This document shows positions 19,801-27,798 of a stretch of DNA of 38,076 nt, piece after piece. This DNA is from Anaerolineae bacterium (GTDB lineage Bacteria > Chloroflexota > Anaerolineae > Aggregatilineales > Phototrophicaceae): positions 1 through 38,076 of the forward strand of contig JABWBO010000038.1 of assembly GCA_013360465.1 (NCBI GenBank), given 5' to 3'. Every line of letters begins with the position of its first letter. The first letter of the stretch is position 1. Made by a program: the position numbers and the translations under genes. Under the pieces are notes generated by a model. It searched no databases. It saw only the letters and a program-made list of their open reading frames with translations, and had not been told where the DNA came from.

Positions 19801-20798
19801 ATCTCCTTGCTGTGGGCGTCGAGCTTACTGTAGATCTGCTTCTTGTACCATTTGACCGTTTCGACGGTCAGATAAAGCTGCTCGGCGATGACGGCGTTGG
19901 TCAACCCCTGGGCGATGAGCCGCAGAATTTCCAGTTCGCGTTCGGTCAGCGGCTCTGGCAGCGGCTGCTGACTGCGCGGCGCAGGCAGGGCGGCGCGGAA
20001 CGCCTGAGCGAAACGAATGGCGGTTGGATAGCGGTCGGCGGGAGCCTTGGCGGCGGCGACCGCCAGCACCGCATCGAACGCCGGCGAGAGAGTCGGGTTT
20101 CGTTCGCGCACCGAAGGCAGCGCGCCGTGCAGCTGCTGCTGAATCAGACTGCTGGCAGTGTCGCCCTGTACAGCGCGCCTGCCGGTCAGCGCCTCGTAGA
20201 TGACCAACCCCAGGCTGTAGATGTCGGTCTGCGAGGTCGCTGCGCCGCCATCGATCTGCTCCGGAGCGACGTAAGCCAGCGAGCCGACGAACTGCCCTTC
20301 CAGGGTCAGCGCGGCGGCGTCCAGCAGCTTGGCGATGCCGAAGTCGGCGAGATAAGCATTGCCGTCGGCGTCGAGCAGCAGGTTTTCCGGCTTGATGTCG
20401 CGGTGGATGACCCCACCCTGATGAGCAGTATGCAGCGCCGAGGCGATCTGGTCGAGCAGGCGGGAAGCCGCTTCGGGACTGAGCGAATTCTCCGCCAGGG
20501 CGTCGCGGAGGGTGCGCGGCAGCCAGCGGAAGACCAGGAAGGCGCCGCGATCATCCTGCCAGTAGTCGTAGAGCGGGATGATGTGCGGGTGTTCCAGCCG
20601 AGCGACGAGGCGCGCTTCCTGCTCGAAGCGGCGGCGGAAATCAGGCTGCGCGGCGTATTCGGGGAGGATGACCTTGATCGCCACGTCGCGCCCGACAGCG
20701 GGCTGCACCGCACGATAGACCACGCCGAAGCCGCCCGCGCCGATCTGTTCGCGGATTTCGTAGCCATTGATGACCTGCCCCAGCAGCGCACCGCTCAT
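16878..20798 (-). CDS. Ser/Thr kinase-LuxR HTH-STAND ATPase-TPR fusion regulator
   Basis: This 1306-aa protein combines modules usually found apart. Residues 13-270 form a canonical, apparently active Hanks-type kinase: glycine loop GAGGFGVVY, Lys42, HRDIKPEN (132-139), DFG (152-154) and APE. Residues ~284-335 are a LuxR-type DNA-binding helix-turn-helix (LTERELEILRLIAQGLTNAV ... VETVKWYKKQIYSKL). A STAND/NB-ARC ATPase follows, with Walker A APGGMGKT (425-432) and Walker B ILLVLDNFEH (Asp500). The C-terminal half is TPR-like helical repeats. No membrane segment is seen. LuxR domains in LAL regulators usually sit at the C-terminus; here it is internal, behind a kinase. It is divergent from the E1-E2 dehydrogenase operon and could regulate it, but no target is shown. 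Confidence 0.9.
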   Translation of the reverse strand: MSGALLGQVINGYEIREQIGAGGFGVVYRAVQPAVGRDVAIKVILPEYAAQPDFRRRFEQEARLVARLEHPHIIPLYDYWQDDRGAFLVFRWLPRTLRDALAENSLSPEAASRLLDQIASALHTAHQGGVIHRDIKPENLLLDADGNAYLADFGIAKLLDAAALTLEGQFVGSLAYVAPEQIDGGAATSQTDIYSLGLVIYEALTGRRAVQGDTASSLIQQQLHGALPSVRERNPTLSPAFDAVLAVAAAKAPADRYPTAIRFAQAFRAALPAPRSQQPLPEPLTERELEILRLIAQGLTNAVIAEQLYLTVETVKWYKKQIYSKLDAHSKEMALAQARAFGLLDPPPRSEPQAAANALPNDALPAPEAVAMTVTGPVGAARSDAIVQPLRLPVQTIPFFGREAEIAALLALLRQDSPCLITLLAPGGMGKTRLALEVAGRAAPHFSDGVEYVSLAQLPSSAGLVSTIAQAVGVSLNGQEEPRTQLLNHFERRRILLVLDNFEHLLDDADLVGDILSAAPAISILVTSRERLNLSTETIFTLGGLDVPSAAASESDLPASSAVRLFVGSARRAHGSAPYSGEDLHRIAEVCRLVGGMPLAILLAASWTEMLSIAEVIEEVRGGLDVLESQWRDLPERQRSIRAVFDATWARLSDKERAIMIRLSVFRGGFTRRAAEQIAGASLRLLASLINKALLAMDAEGRCTVHELLRQYAAEHLTVSGVEADARAAHSAYYLEALTRAGPELVAHNQIAILADIRIDLENVRAAWDRAAETGDFARLAQALHPLWLYYFYGGAYLDGEALFAALAGRLRQIAPAPERDALLFDALTHQAMLAIPMFERVRANSLLDEARQLQSPAIDDRRLAFYWLTRGYRNPWEDDADRAQALSEAVRLYKKVHDIWGDLMCIVLLKWASSYHDYTPADINEYQHALSTAHSLGDSFIITRLLTQIGLALQEQDGDNTATIASFEQVLALRRAQGNPSLIAGALINLALQHAAVGQFELALRELYEAIDIRRRQGVTRNTIGLDDIGEIHLRMGLLDEARRVFEEAYAIVRDTEQHAWRNIYRLYLMDVDYAAGDFAAVEARVVELLGENGGAESGEQRHQVSFALALAGLAAAADGRFAAAAAWFDRADAYSQGDQTRNGAHYTAILRGQMLLAGGDHAATLHRLEDAVRYTREDYVEDLSQGWERYFGLAYGLTAQSRAALRQGDSDLAVSSCLEALGWATRKRIDAFALLGLIAAAEIEASVDHQDRALAILQLVAQHPHTFAADRAEALRLLASYGAAVDPTVSHSDLWSNVRDLLDS

Positions 20799-20983
20799 GG
20801 CTCTTCTCCACAGCGACTTTTTTGCGAGCCGACGAAGTGATTATAGCGCGGCGGATCACGCTCATCATTCTCTGCTTTAAGAACACCCGGCGATCATGTA
20901 CACTATCGCCATTCATCATTTCCACGAAATCTGCGCGCGGCGCAGACGCCGCTGCCGTTTCGGAAAGTCAACAGGAGGCGTCG

Positions 20984-21976
20984 ATGGCGACGAACACCAG
21001 GTCGCTGGACAAAGTCACGCTGCTCGACTGGTATCGCCAGATCGTTTTGATCCGCCAGTTTGAGAACCGCTGCGATGAACTGTATCACCAGAAGAAGATC
21101 ACCGGCGTCTACCTGCATCTGTACAGCGGGCATGAAGCCGTTGGCGTGGGCGCGGTGGCGGCGCTGGGCGAAGACGACCATGTGCTGACGGGCTATCGCG
21201 ATCACGGCATCGCGCTGGCGCGCGGAGTCGACGCTAAACCGCTGATGGCGGAGATGATGGGCAAGCGCACCGGCGTGAGCGGCGGCAAGGGCGGGTCGAT
21301 GCACCTGGCGTCGCGGGCGCACAACTTCTGGGGCGGCTACGCCATCGTCGCCGGGCATCTTTCGCTCGCCACCGGGATCGCCTTCAAAGAGCGGTACATG
21401 GGCACGGAAAACGTCGTCCTGTGCCTGATGGGCGATGGGGCGACCAATAACGGCTATTTCCACGAGTCGCTCAACCTGAGCGCCGTCTGGAACCTGCCGG
21501 TGGTCTGGCTGATCGAGAACAACTTCATCGGCATGGGCACGCGAATCGAGGACTCCAGCGGACAGCCAGAGCTGGTCAAGCGCGCCGTCGCCTACGGCAT
21601 GAAGCAGGGTCCGCGCATCGACGGTCAGAACGTGATCGAGGTCCATGAGGCGATCAGCGAAGCCGTCGCCTATGCCCGTAAGAAGGGTCCGGTGTTGGTC
21701 GAGGCGCTGACCTACCGCTATAAGGGACATGGCGTCTCTGACAAGCAGTATGACGCGCGGGATGACCTCAAGCGCGAACTTGACGACTGGCAGGCGCACA
21801 AGGACCCGATCAATATTCTGAAGGATCATCTGCTTGCGGGTTTTGACGGCATCGAGGCAGAACTGGCGAAGATCGACACGGAAGTCCATGAGATCGTCGA
21901 AGAAGCGGTGCGCTACGCGGAAGCCAGCCCCGTCCCCACCTACGAAGACCTGATCCGTCACATTTACGTGGAGTAA
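20984..21976 (+). CDS. pdhA: 2-oxoacid dehydrogenase E1 alpha subunit (pyruvate/acetoin type)
   Basis: This is the alpha subunit of thiamine-diphosphate-dependent E1 (330 aa), which with the beta subunit decarboxylates a 2-oxoacid and reductively acylates E2 lipoate. The ATG at 20984 is fixed by a perfect AGGAGG at 20973-20978; codons open further upstream are not family-like. Key signatures are LYSGHEAVGVG, YRDHG, GKGGSMH, and the ThDP motif GDGATNNGYFHESLN (from residue 150). Beta subunit and E2 genes follow at 9 nt and with a 1-nt overlap. Pyruvate, branched-chain and acetoin enzymes look alike at this level; the short alpha subunit and single-lipoyl E2 fit the pyruvate/acetoin group. No E3 gene lies in the window. 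Confidence 0.92.
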   Translation: MATNTRSLDKVTLLDWYRQIVLIRQFENRCDELYHQKKITGVYLHLYSGHEAVGVGAVAALGEDDHVLTGYRDHGIALARGVDAKPLMAEMMGKRTGVSGGKGGSMHLASRAHNFWGGYAIVAGHLSLATGIAFKERYMGTENVVLCLMGDGATNNGYFHESLNLSAVWNLPVVWLIENNFIGMGTRIEDSSGQPELVKRAVAYGMKQGPRIDGQNVIEVHEAISEAVAYARKKGPVLVEALTYRYKGHGVSDKQYDARDDLKRELDDWQAHKDPINILKDHLLAGFDGIEAELAKIDTEVHEIVEEAVRYAEASPVPTYEDLIRHIYVE

Positions 21977-21985
21977 GCGAGCGAG

Positions 21986-22966
21986 ATGGCTGAAAAAAAC
22001 GTCCCGATGCGCGAGGCGCTGCGCGCCGCGCTGATCGAAGAGATGGAACGCGACGAAACGGTCTTCGTCATGGGCGAAGAGGTCGGGTCCTGGCAGGGGA
22101 CGCACCGTGTGACGCGCGGCTTGCTGGAGATGTTCGGCGAGCGTCGGGTGAAGGATACGCCGATCAGCGAACTGGTGATCGCCGGTGCGGCGGTGGGCGC
22201 GGCGATGGCGGGTCTGCGCCCGGTGGCGGAGATCATGACGATCAATTTCGCCTTCCTGTCCATCGATGCGATCATCAACCACGCGGCGAAAGTCCACTAT
22301 ATGTTCAATGGGCAGTTCAGAGTGCCGCTGGTCATCCGCGCGGCGAGCGGCTGGGGCAACCAGGCGACGGCGACTCATTCTCATACCCCTGAACCGATCT
22401 TCGCCCACTTCCCCGGCTTATACGTCGCCTGCCCGTCGAACGCCTACGATGCCAAGGGGATGCTGAAGACGGCGATTCGCGACGACAACCCGGTGCTTTT
22501 CACCGAATCCATCGCTCTGTACTCCAAGCCCAGCCTGATCCCGGAGGAGGAATATCTGGTCCCGGTCGGCAAGAGCGACGTGAAGCGGCAGGGCGAACAT
22601 GTCACGCTGGTGAGCTACGCGCGGGGCGTGGAATGGTCGCTGGAGGCGGCGGCGATGCTGGCGAAAGAGGGCATCGAAGCCGAAGTGGTCGATCTGCGCT
22701 GGCTCCGCCCGCTCGACCTGGAGCCGGTCTTTGAGAGCTTCAAGAAGACCAACCGCTGTGTGGTGGTCGAGGAGTCACTCCCGCACTTCAGCTTCGGCAG
22801 CGAGATCGCAGCGCAGCTTCAGGAAGCGGCGTTCGACTACATGGACGCGCCGATTAAGCGGGTCAGTGCAATGGACGTGCCGCTGCCGTATGCCAAGGAG
22901 ATCGAGTTGATGGCGCTGCCCAACGCGCAGAAAGTCGTCGACGCAGTCAAGGAGATTGTGTACTGA
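21986..22966 (+). CDS. pdhB: 2-oxoacid dehydrogenase E1 beta subunit
   Basis: The beta subunit (326 aa) completes the E1 alpha2-beta2 heterotetramer. Recognisable family stretches are MREALRAALIEEMERDETVF at the N-terminus, GEEVGSWQGTHRVTRGLLE, DTPISELVIAGAAVGAA, and the C-terminal transketolase domain (VSYARGVEWSLEAA, EVVDLRWLRPLD, VVVEESLPHFSFGSEIAA). The gene begins 9 nt after the alpha stop and its own stop overlaps the E2 start codon by one base, so expression is translationally coupled. It contributes to the ThDP pocket and docks on the E2 peripheral-subunit-binding domain. Confidence 0.93.
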   Translation: MAEKNVPMREALRAALIEEMERDETVFVMGEEVGSWQGTHRVTRGLLEMFGERRVKDTPISELVIAGAAVGAAMAGLRPVAEIMTINFAFLSIDAIINHAAKVHYMFNGQFRVPLVIRAASGWGNQATATHSHTPEPIFAHFPGLYVACPSNAYDAKGMLKTAIRDDNPVLFTESIALYSKPSLIPEEEYLVPVGKSDVKRQGEHVTLVSYARGVEWSLEAAAMLAKEGIEAEVVDLRWLRPLDLEPVFESFKKTNRCVVVEESLPHFSFGSEIAAQLQEAAFDYMDAPIKRVSAMDVPLPYAKEIELMALPNAQKVVDAVKEIVY

Positions 22967-24222
22967 TGGCTCAAGAAATCATCATGCCGGATGTCGGCTC
23001 CGGGGTCGATGAAGGCATCCTGCTCAACTGGACGAAGAAGGTCGGCGATACCGTGAATGCCGGAGACGTGATCGCCGAGATCGAGACGGATAAGGCGACG
23101 GTCGAAGTCCCGGTCAGCGCCGCCGGGACGATCTTGCAGCTGAACGGCACGCCCGGACAAGCGCTTCGCGTCGGCTCGGTCATTGGCTTGATCGGCGCGG
23201 CGGGTGAGCAGGCGGTGCCCGCCGGACCATCCGGCAATGGCGCGGCGAAACCTGCCGCTACCCCTTCGGCTCCGGCTGTCGCTGCGCCGGCGGCAGACTC
23301 GGAAATCGAAGATGGCAGCCTGCCAGACGGCGTGAAGGCGTCGCCCGTCGCGCGTAAGATGGCGGCGGAGCGGGGCATCGATCTGACGCAGATTCACGGG
23401 ACCGGACCCGGCGGACGGATCGTCAAAAGCGATGTGGAAAACTGGACGCCTGCGCCGGTCACCCCGGCGGCAGCGCCTTCAGCGCCCGCTCTGGTCATTT
23501 CCGCGGCTGGCTTCGGCAAGCTGCCCGAAGGACCGGATGTCGAGATCATCGAGACGAGCAAGATGCGTTCGCGTATCGCTCAGCGCATGATCGAGGCAAA
23601 GCAGCAGACCCCGCACTTCTATCTCACGGTTGAGGTGGATGTCGAACCGCTGCTGAAGTTCCGGGCGCAGATCAACGCGGCGCTGGATGAAGCACATAAG
23701 ATCAGCGTCAACGATCTGGTGGTCAAGGCGGTAGCGTTGGCGCTGCGCGATTTTCCGAACCTGAACACGCACTACTATGGCGACAAGCTGGCGCGGCACA
23801 AGCGGATTCACATCGGCATCGCCGTTGCGCTGCCGACCGGCGGGTTGATCAACGTGGTGGCGAAGGATGCCGACCGCACGGCGCTCAGCGTGATCGCCGC
23901 CCAGAATAAAGAGATGATCGCCCGCGCCCGCGACAACAAGCTCAAGCCGGACGACATTCAGGGCAGCACGTTCACCGTCAGCAACCTGGGACCGTACGAC
24001 ATCGATCAGTTCGCCGCCATCATCAACCCGCCCGAAGCGGGCATCGTGGCGGTGGGGTCGGCGAAGAAGACTCCGATCGTGCTGGCGGATGGCACGCTGG
24101 GCGTTGGAAATCGCATGAAGCTGTCTGTCAGCGTCGATCACCGGGTCAGCGATGGGGCGGAAGGCGCGCAGTTCATCAAGCGTATCAAGGAACTGCTGGA
24201 AACCCCGGCGGGTTTGGTGTAG
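22966..24222 (+). CDS. pdhC: 2-oxoacid dehydrogenase E2 dihydrolipoamide acyltransferase
   Basis: This 418-aa core enzyme moves the acyl group from lipoyl-lysine to CoA. A single lipoyl domain occupies about residues 1-77, with the modified lysine at 43 in ETDKATVEV. An Ala/Pro-rich linker leads to the peripheral-subunit-binding domain (SPVARKMAAERGIDLTQIHG, then GTGPGGRIVKSDVENW). A second linker precedes the catalytic domain (SRIAQRMIEAKQQTPHFYL ... SVDHRVSDGAEGAQF), which carries the active-site HxxxDG near residue 390. All key residues are present. It is the last gene of the operon; lipoamide dehydrogenase (E3) must come from elsewhere in the genome. Confidence 0.94.
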   Translation: MAQEIIMPDVGSGVDEGILLNWTKKVGDTVNAGDVIAEIETDKATVEVPVSAAGTILQLNGTPGQALRVGSVIGLIGAAGEQAVPAGPSGNGAAKPAATPSAPAVAAPAADSEIEDGSLPDGVKASPVARKMAAERGIDLTQIHGTGPGGRIVKSDVENWTPAPVTPAAAPSAPALVISAAGFGKLPEGPDVEIIETSKMRSRIAQRMIEAKQQTPHFYLTVEVDVEPLLKFRAQINAALDEAHKISVNDLVVKAVALALRDFPNLNTHYYGDKLARHKRIHIGIAVALPTGGLINVVAKDADRTALSVIAAQNKEMIARARDNKLKPDDIQGSTFTVSNLGPYDIDQFAAIINPPEAGIVAVGSAKKTPIVLADGTLGVGNRMKLSVSVDHRVSDGAEGAQFIKRIKELLETPAGLV

Positions 24223-24329
24223 TTCGAGGCGGCAGGTCTTTCCTGACCCTTTTCGTTGACCTCTGCGGCTCCTCATCCTCGGCGTTTCGCGCGGTGGATG
24301 GGGAGTTTTTGTTTGGCGGGGGCGGTGTG

Positions 24330-24355
24330 GGAACAAAATCGCATGGGAATTCGTC
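24330..24355 (+). promoter_or_regulatory. Candidate ECF-sigma-type promoter
   Basis: GGAAC at 24330-24334 and CGTC at 24352-24355 are separated by 17 nt, resembling extracytoplasmic-function sigma promoters (GGAAC/CGTC class). They lie ~40 nt upstream of the DUF4139 gene start, which has its own AGGAG at 24380-24384. The spacing is plausible but the sigma factor is unknown. Confidence 0.4.
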
Positions 24356-24393
24356 TGTCTCTGTAGAAGCGACAGAATTAGGAGTGCATTACC

Positions 24394-25845
24394 ATGTTGA
24401 AGCGCATCTTATCGTTCGGTTTGCTGGCGCTGTCCCTGTCGGTCGGGATCGCCACAGCACAGGAGAATACAGGAGAAGCGATGCAGGACGGGGTATCGCT
24501 GGCGATCTACAATCAGGGGACGGCGCTGGTCCAGGATCGGCGCACCTTCTCATTTCAGCAGGGCGTGAACACGCTCAACTTCACGGATGTCGCGGCGGGG
24601 ATCGACGCCACATCGGTCACATTCGTCTCGCTGACCGATCCGACGGGGACGGTCGTCCTGGAACAGAACTACGTTTTCGACCTGGTGAACAGCGGCGCGC
24701 TGCTGGAACGCTATCTTGACCAGACCATCGAGATCGTCGCCGAGGATGGCACGCAGTATCGCGGACAGCTGCTGAGCGGGCGTAACGGCGAGATCATCCT
24801 GCGCACGGATGGCGGACAGGTGGTGGTCATCGGGCTGGACAAGGTGCGCGATCTGCGCTTTCCTGAACTGCCCGGCGGTCTGATCACCCGTCCGACGCTG
24901 CGCTGGATGGTGCAGTCGGCGCTCGGCGGTGAGCAGCAGATCAAGCTGACGTACCTGACGGGCGGTTTGAACTGGACGGCGGACTATAACCTGCTGCTGG
25001 CGAACGATGAACGCTCGCTCGATTTGAACGGGTGGGTCACATTGACCAACCAGAGCGGCGCGGCGTACCGGGATGCGCAGGTCAAGCTGATCGCCGGGGA
25101 TGTCAATCGTCTGCCGGAGCCGGAACTGATGGCGCGGATGGCGGATGGGATCGCCTATGCGGCTGCGTCGCCGGAAGAACAGGTCGCGCAGCGCGACTTC
25201 AGCCAGTATAAGCTGTACGAGATCACCCGACCAGTCACCATCGGCATGAACGAGACCAAACAGGTCGAATTTGTCGCCGGGGCGGATATTCCTGCGACCA
25301 CGATCTTCGTCTATGAACCCAGCCAGGGCTATTACAACTATGGCAGCCCGCTCATCGACCAGTACTACGGGCAGACCGGGGTGAGAGATGTCGGCTTCTA
25401 TCTGGAGTTCTCTACAGGTGCTGAGGGCGGTTTGGACGCCGCGCTGCCGGCAGGGCGTATTCGGGTCTATCAGGAAGATACCGACGGCGCGGCGCTGCTG
25501 ATCGGCGAAAACGCCATCGATCACACGGCAAAGGGCGAGGATGTGCGAATCTACCTGGGCAACGCCTTCGACCTCGTGGGCGAGCGTGTCCAGACCAGCT
25601 ACAGCCTGATCGCCAGCAATGTCCTGGAGGAAACGTACGAGATTCGCCTGCGCAATCGTAAGGAAGATCAAGCGGTGGAGATTCGCGTGCCGGAACACCT
25701 GTTCCGCTGGACGAACTGGCAGATCGTCGCCTCATCGATGGCATATACCCAGACCGACTCTTCGACCATCGAATTCCGTCCGACAGTGCAGCCGGGACAG
25801 GAAACGATCATCACCTACACGGTGCGCTATACCTTCCCGAATTAG
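24394..25845 (+). CDS. Exported DUF4139-domain protein
   Basis: This 483-aa protein has an N-terminal signal peptide (RILSFGLLALSLSVGIATA, cleaved near AQE). The N-terminal half reads VSLAIYNQGTALVQDRRTF ... VNTLNFTDVAAGIDATSV. The central block LTYLTGGLNWTADYNLLL ... LNGWVTLTNQSGAAYRDAQVKLIAG is the DUF4139 signature. The C-terminal domain continues it (VEFVAGADIPATTIFVYEP, ETYEIRLRNRKEDQAVEIRV). The family is beta-rich, extracytoplasmic and of unknown function. The gene stands alone between the E2 gene and a strong terminator, with a possible ECF-type promoter, so envelope-stress control is conceivable. Confidence 0.88.
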   Translation: MLKRILSFGLLALSLSVGIATAQENTGEAMQDGVSLAIYNQGTALVQDRRTFSFQQGVNTLNFTDVAAGIDATSVTFVSLTDPTGTVVLEQNYVFDLVNSGALLERYLDQTIEIVAEDGTQYRGQLLSGRNGEIILRTDGGQVVVIGLDKVRDLRFPELPGGLITRPTLRWMVQSALGGEQQIKLTYLTGGLNWTADYNLLLANDERSLDLNGWVTLTNQSGAAYRDAQVKLIAGDVNRLPEPELMARMADGIAYAAASPEEQVAQRDFSQYKLYEITRPVTIGMNETKQVEFVAGADIPATTIFVYEPSQGYYNYGSPLIDQYYGQTGVRDVGFYLEFSTGAEGGLDAALPAGRIRVYQEDTDGAALLIGENAIDHTAKGEDVRIYLGNAFDLVGERVQTSYSLIASNVLEETYEIRLRNRKEDQAVEIRVPEHLFRWTNWQIVASSMAYTQTDSSTIEFRPTVQPGQETIITYTVRYTFPN

Positions 25846-25858
25846 CAGGTGATGTGGC

Positions 25859-25894
25859 AAAGAGGGCGTCCGACCACCGGGGCGTCCTCTTTTT
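25859..25894 (+). terminator. Intrinsic terminator of the DUF4139 gene
   Basis: AGAGGGCGTCC (25861-25871) pairs with GGGCGTCCTCT (25880-25890) over 11 bp including two G-T pairs. The loop is 8 nt and a T-run follows (to 25894). It begins 13 nt after the DUF4139 stop codon. Flanking A residues extend the pairing with the T-run. Confidence 0.9.
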
Positions 25895-25986
25895 GCCCAG
25901 ATGATCTTGTATTCACGATACCGTCAACGACAACAATGACCGCTGTCACCGTAACGAGTCGGTGCAGCCTGGTGCAGGGCTGTGGC

Positions 25987-26015
25987 TTGAACTCGGTGGG
26001 TCAAGATGATAGGAT
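25987..26015 (+). promoter_or_regulatory. Candidate promoter of tRNA-Lys
   Basis: TTGAAC (25987-25992) and TAGGAT (26010-26015) are spaced 17 nt apart. The tRNA begins 11 nt after the -10 box, so a short leader is expected. Each box matches 4 of 6 positions of the housekeeping consensus. Confidence 0.5.
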
Positions 26016-26025
26016 GAAATGCACT

Positions 26026-26097
26026 GGCCCCGTAGCTCAGAGGCAGAGCACCCGCCTTTTAAGCGGAGTGTCGAAGGTTCGAATCCTTCCGGGGTCA
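26026..26097 (+). tRNA. tRNA-Lys (anticodon TTT)
   Basis: It folds as a full cloverleaf. The acceptor arm GGCCCCG/CGGGGTC has one G-T pair, the D-stem is GCTC/GAGC, and the T-arm is GAAGG-TTCGAAT-CCTTC. The discriminator is A and the CCA is not encoded. The anticodon loop CTTTTAA puts TTT at 26058-26060, reading Lys AAA/AAG codons. The outermost anticodon-stem pair is a C-A mismatch (26051 with 26067). The 3' part overlaps, antisense, the end of a serine recombinase gene, so this is a likely integration site. Confidence 0.93.
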
Positions 26098-27779
26098 CAT
26101 TTACCATACATGTCTTTATCCTCTTTCACAGCTGCTTGCACGACAATAAACTGATCCATCCAGGGCTTCAGTTTGAAGTCGACAATGCGCCGTTTTTCGA
26201 GATCGAAGACGACGAACTCGAACAGCGTATGCGCCATGCGGTTGCGGTCTTCTCCCGAACTCGCTTCCCAGAGCTGCGACAGCTTTCCCAGGGCATCAAC
26301 ACACATCATCATCTGCGTCACAAGCCGCTGAGTCTCTGCACTGAAGGACTGCCAGTGGGCGATTTCGCGCTCGTTCTTGTCTTTCCGCTGCAAGTACTCG
26401 TCGCGAGTGATCTCGCCGTCTTCGTAGAGGTGTCGGGCAGCATCAATCCGACGCTTTGCCCTGGAAATGGCGGCGCTCCTCTGGGCCTGGACCGCTTCCT
26501 CATCGCCAACTGAAGGATTGGCTGCGGCGGCGAGATTGACCATCGTTTCCATCAGGTCAGGCTCCACCGTCATGGCACGAACCAGCATCAGGAATTCCGC
26601 TTCCAGGATGTGTCGCGGAACCTGGCGGCTTTTGCTGGCGCAGTGCAGACCACCTCGATGAATGTAGTACTTCTGCCCTCTCGAACCGCCCATCAGTCGG
26701 GTACGCAGATTCGGGTTTCCCTGCTGCTCGGCGATCTTCTCGCAGTGAGCGCAGTAGACCAGACTGGTCATGGGGTATACCTGCCGGTGATTGCGTCGCC
26801 CTCTGCCCAGCCGACGAGTAGAGCGGGCGACAAGCTGCTGTGCGACGTTTTCCAGCAACTCGATGTCGAAGACTGTACGCTCTGGATAAAGATGGATGCT
26901 GCTCAAATCCATTTCTTCGTAGCGCCGGTCGATGGCGTGCTTATCCATCACCAGCCCTCCGTACTCAACCCAGTTGTGGGTGATGCGACGCACATCGTCC
27001 GCTTCGAGCGGGGATGGTCGGCCTTTGCGCCCACGAAACGCATAGCCCTGCGCCGTCAGGGTCTGACAAATCTGAGAGCGGTTCTGTCCATCGGCGAATG
27101 CCAGCAGAACCTGGTGGGCACAGTCGTGATAGCCGCGCCAGATCGCTCCTAGTGTCGGCGACTGATCACCCGTCTTTCCTGCGACCCAAGTGCCGTCGGG
27201 CAGAAACCATGCGCCTTCGTCGCTCGGTATCAGGTAGCCTTCTGCGTTTCGCTTTGTCCCGAAAGGGGGCAGTCCAACGGTCTTGTTGAGCGACTTGCGG
27301 TAGGCGACATTGGCTTTGCGCCGCATGGAGACGTCCATCACATACCACTCGTCGAAGATGGCGGAGAGCTGCGCAATCATCCGGCCCTGCATGGTGCTGA
27401 AATCAATCTGCTTGCTCGGATCAGCCAGCACCAGCTTGATGCCGTGCTGTTCGACGAAATCGAGCAGGTCGCCGATGCGCCAGCCCTTGCGATGCAGGCG
27501 TGACAGGTCGTTGGCTATCAGTGCGACTACATCGGGAGCGTCCAGACGTGCCTTGAGCGCCAGCCAGCCGGGTCGGTTCTTCTCATGGAGGCCGGATTTG
27601 TGACCCTCAGCATCTTCGTACCATTCCGGCGTCCAGCCGTTTATTTCGCAGATGCGCAGGATGTTCTGGCGCTGCATCTCGGGACTGACCATGTCCTTTG
27701 CCTCTTTGACCAGCGAACGGCGCACGTAGCAGAGGGCGACAGTGCGCTCTACGGACGGTTTTGACGATTTGCGTGACAT
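26037..27779 (-). CDS. Large serine recombinase (integrase)
   Basis: This 580-aa site-specific recombinase of the large serine integrase group has an N-terminal resolvase domain with Ser22 (CYVRRSLV), the SPEMQRQNI helix and the arginine motif ANDLSRLHRKG (about 89-99). A recombinase domain follows (TVGLPPFGTKRNAEGYLIPS). A zinc-ribbon segment has YCAHC (Cys343, Cys346) and LHCAS (Cys380). A coiled-coil-prone region (AISRAKRRIDAARHLYEDGE ... QRKDKNEREIAHW) leads to the C-terminus. The last ~19 codons (DPGRIRTFDTPLKRRVLCL) are antisense to tRNA-Lys, so the present C-terminus was created by integration. GGAGG lies 7 nt upstream of the ATG. It should integrate and excise the element to its right. 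Confidence 0.93.
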   Translation of the reverse strand: MSRKSSKPSVERTVALCYVRRSLVKEAKDMVSPEMQRQNILRICEINGWTPEWYEDAEGHKSGLHEKNRPGWLALKARLDAPDVVALIANDLSRLHRKGWRIGDLLDFVEQHGIKLVLADPSKQIDFSTMQGRMIAQLSAIFDEWYVMDVSMRRKANVAYRKSLNKTVGLPPFGTKRNAEGYLIPSDEGAWFLPDGTWVAGKTGDQSPTLGAIWRGYHDCAHQVLLAFADGQNRSQICQTLTAQGYAFRGRKGRPSPLEADDVRRITHNWVEYGGLVMDKHAIDRRYEEMDLSSIHLYPERTVFDIELLENVAQQLVARSTRRLGRGRRNHRQVYPMTSLVYCAHCEKIAEQQGNPNLRTRLMGGSRGQKYYIHRGGLHCASKSRQVPRHILEAEFLMLVRAMTVEPDLMETMVNLAAAANPSVGDEEAVQAQRSAAISRAKRRIDAARHLYEDGEITRDEYLQRKDKNEREIAHWQSFSAETQRLVTQMMMCVDALGKLSQLWEASSGEDRNRMAHTLFEFVVFDLEKRRIVDFKLKPWMDQFIVVQAAVKEDKDMYGKCDPGRIRTFDTPLKRRVLCL

Positions 27780-27798
27780 AGGATGACCTCCAATTCCT

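Noticed and set aside
20903-22408. 501-codon minus-strand open frame
   Set aside because: Antisense to the clear E1 alpha and beta genes; composition is low-complexity Arg/His/Asp.
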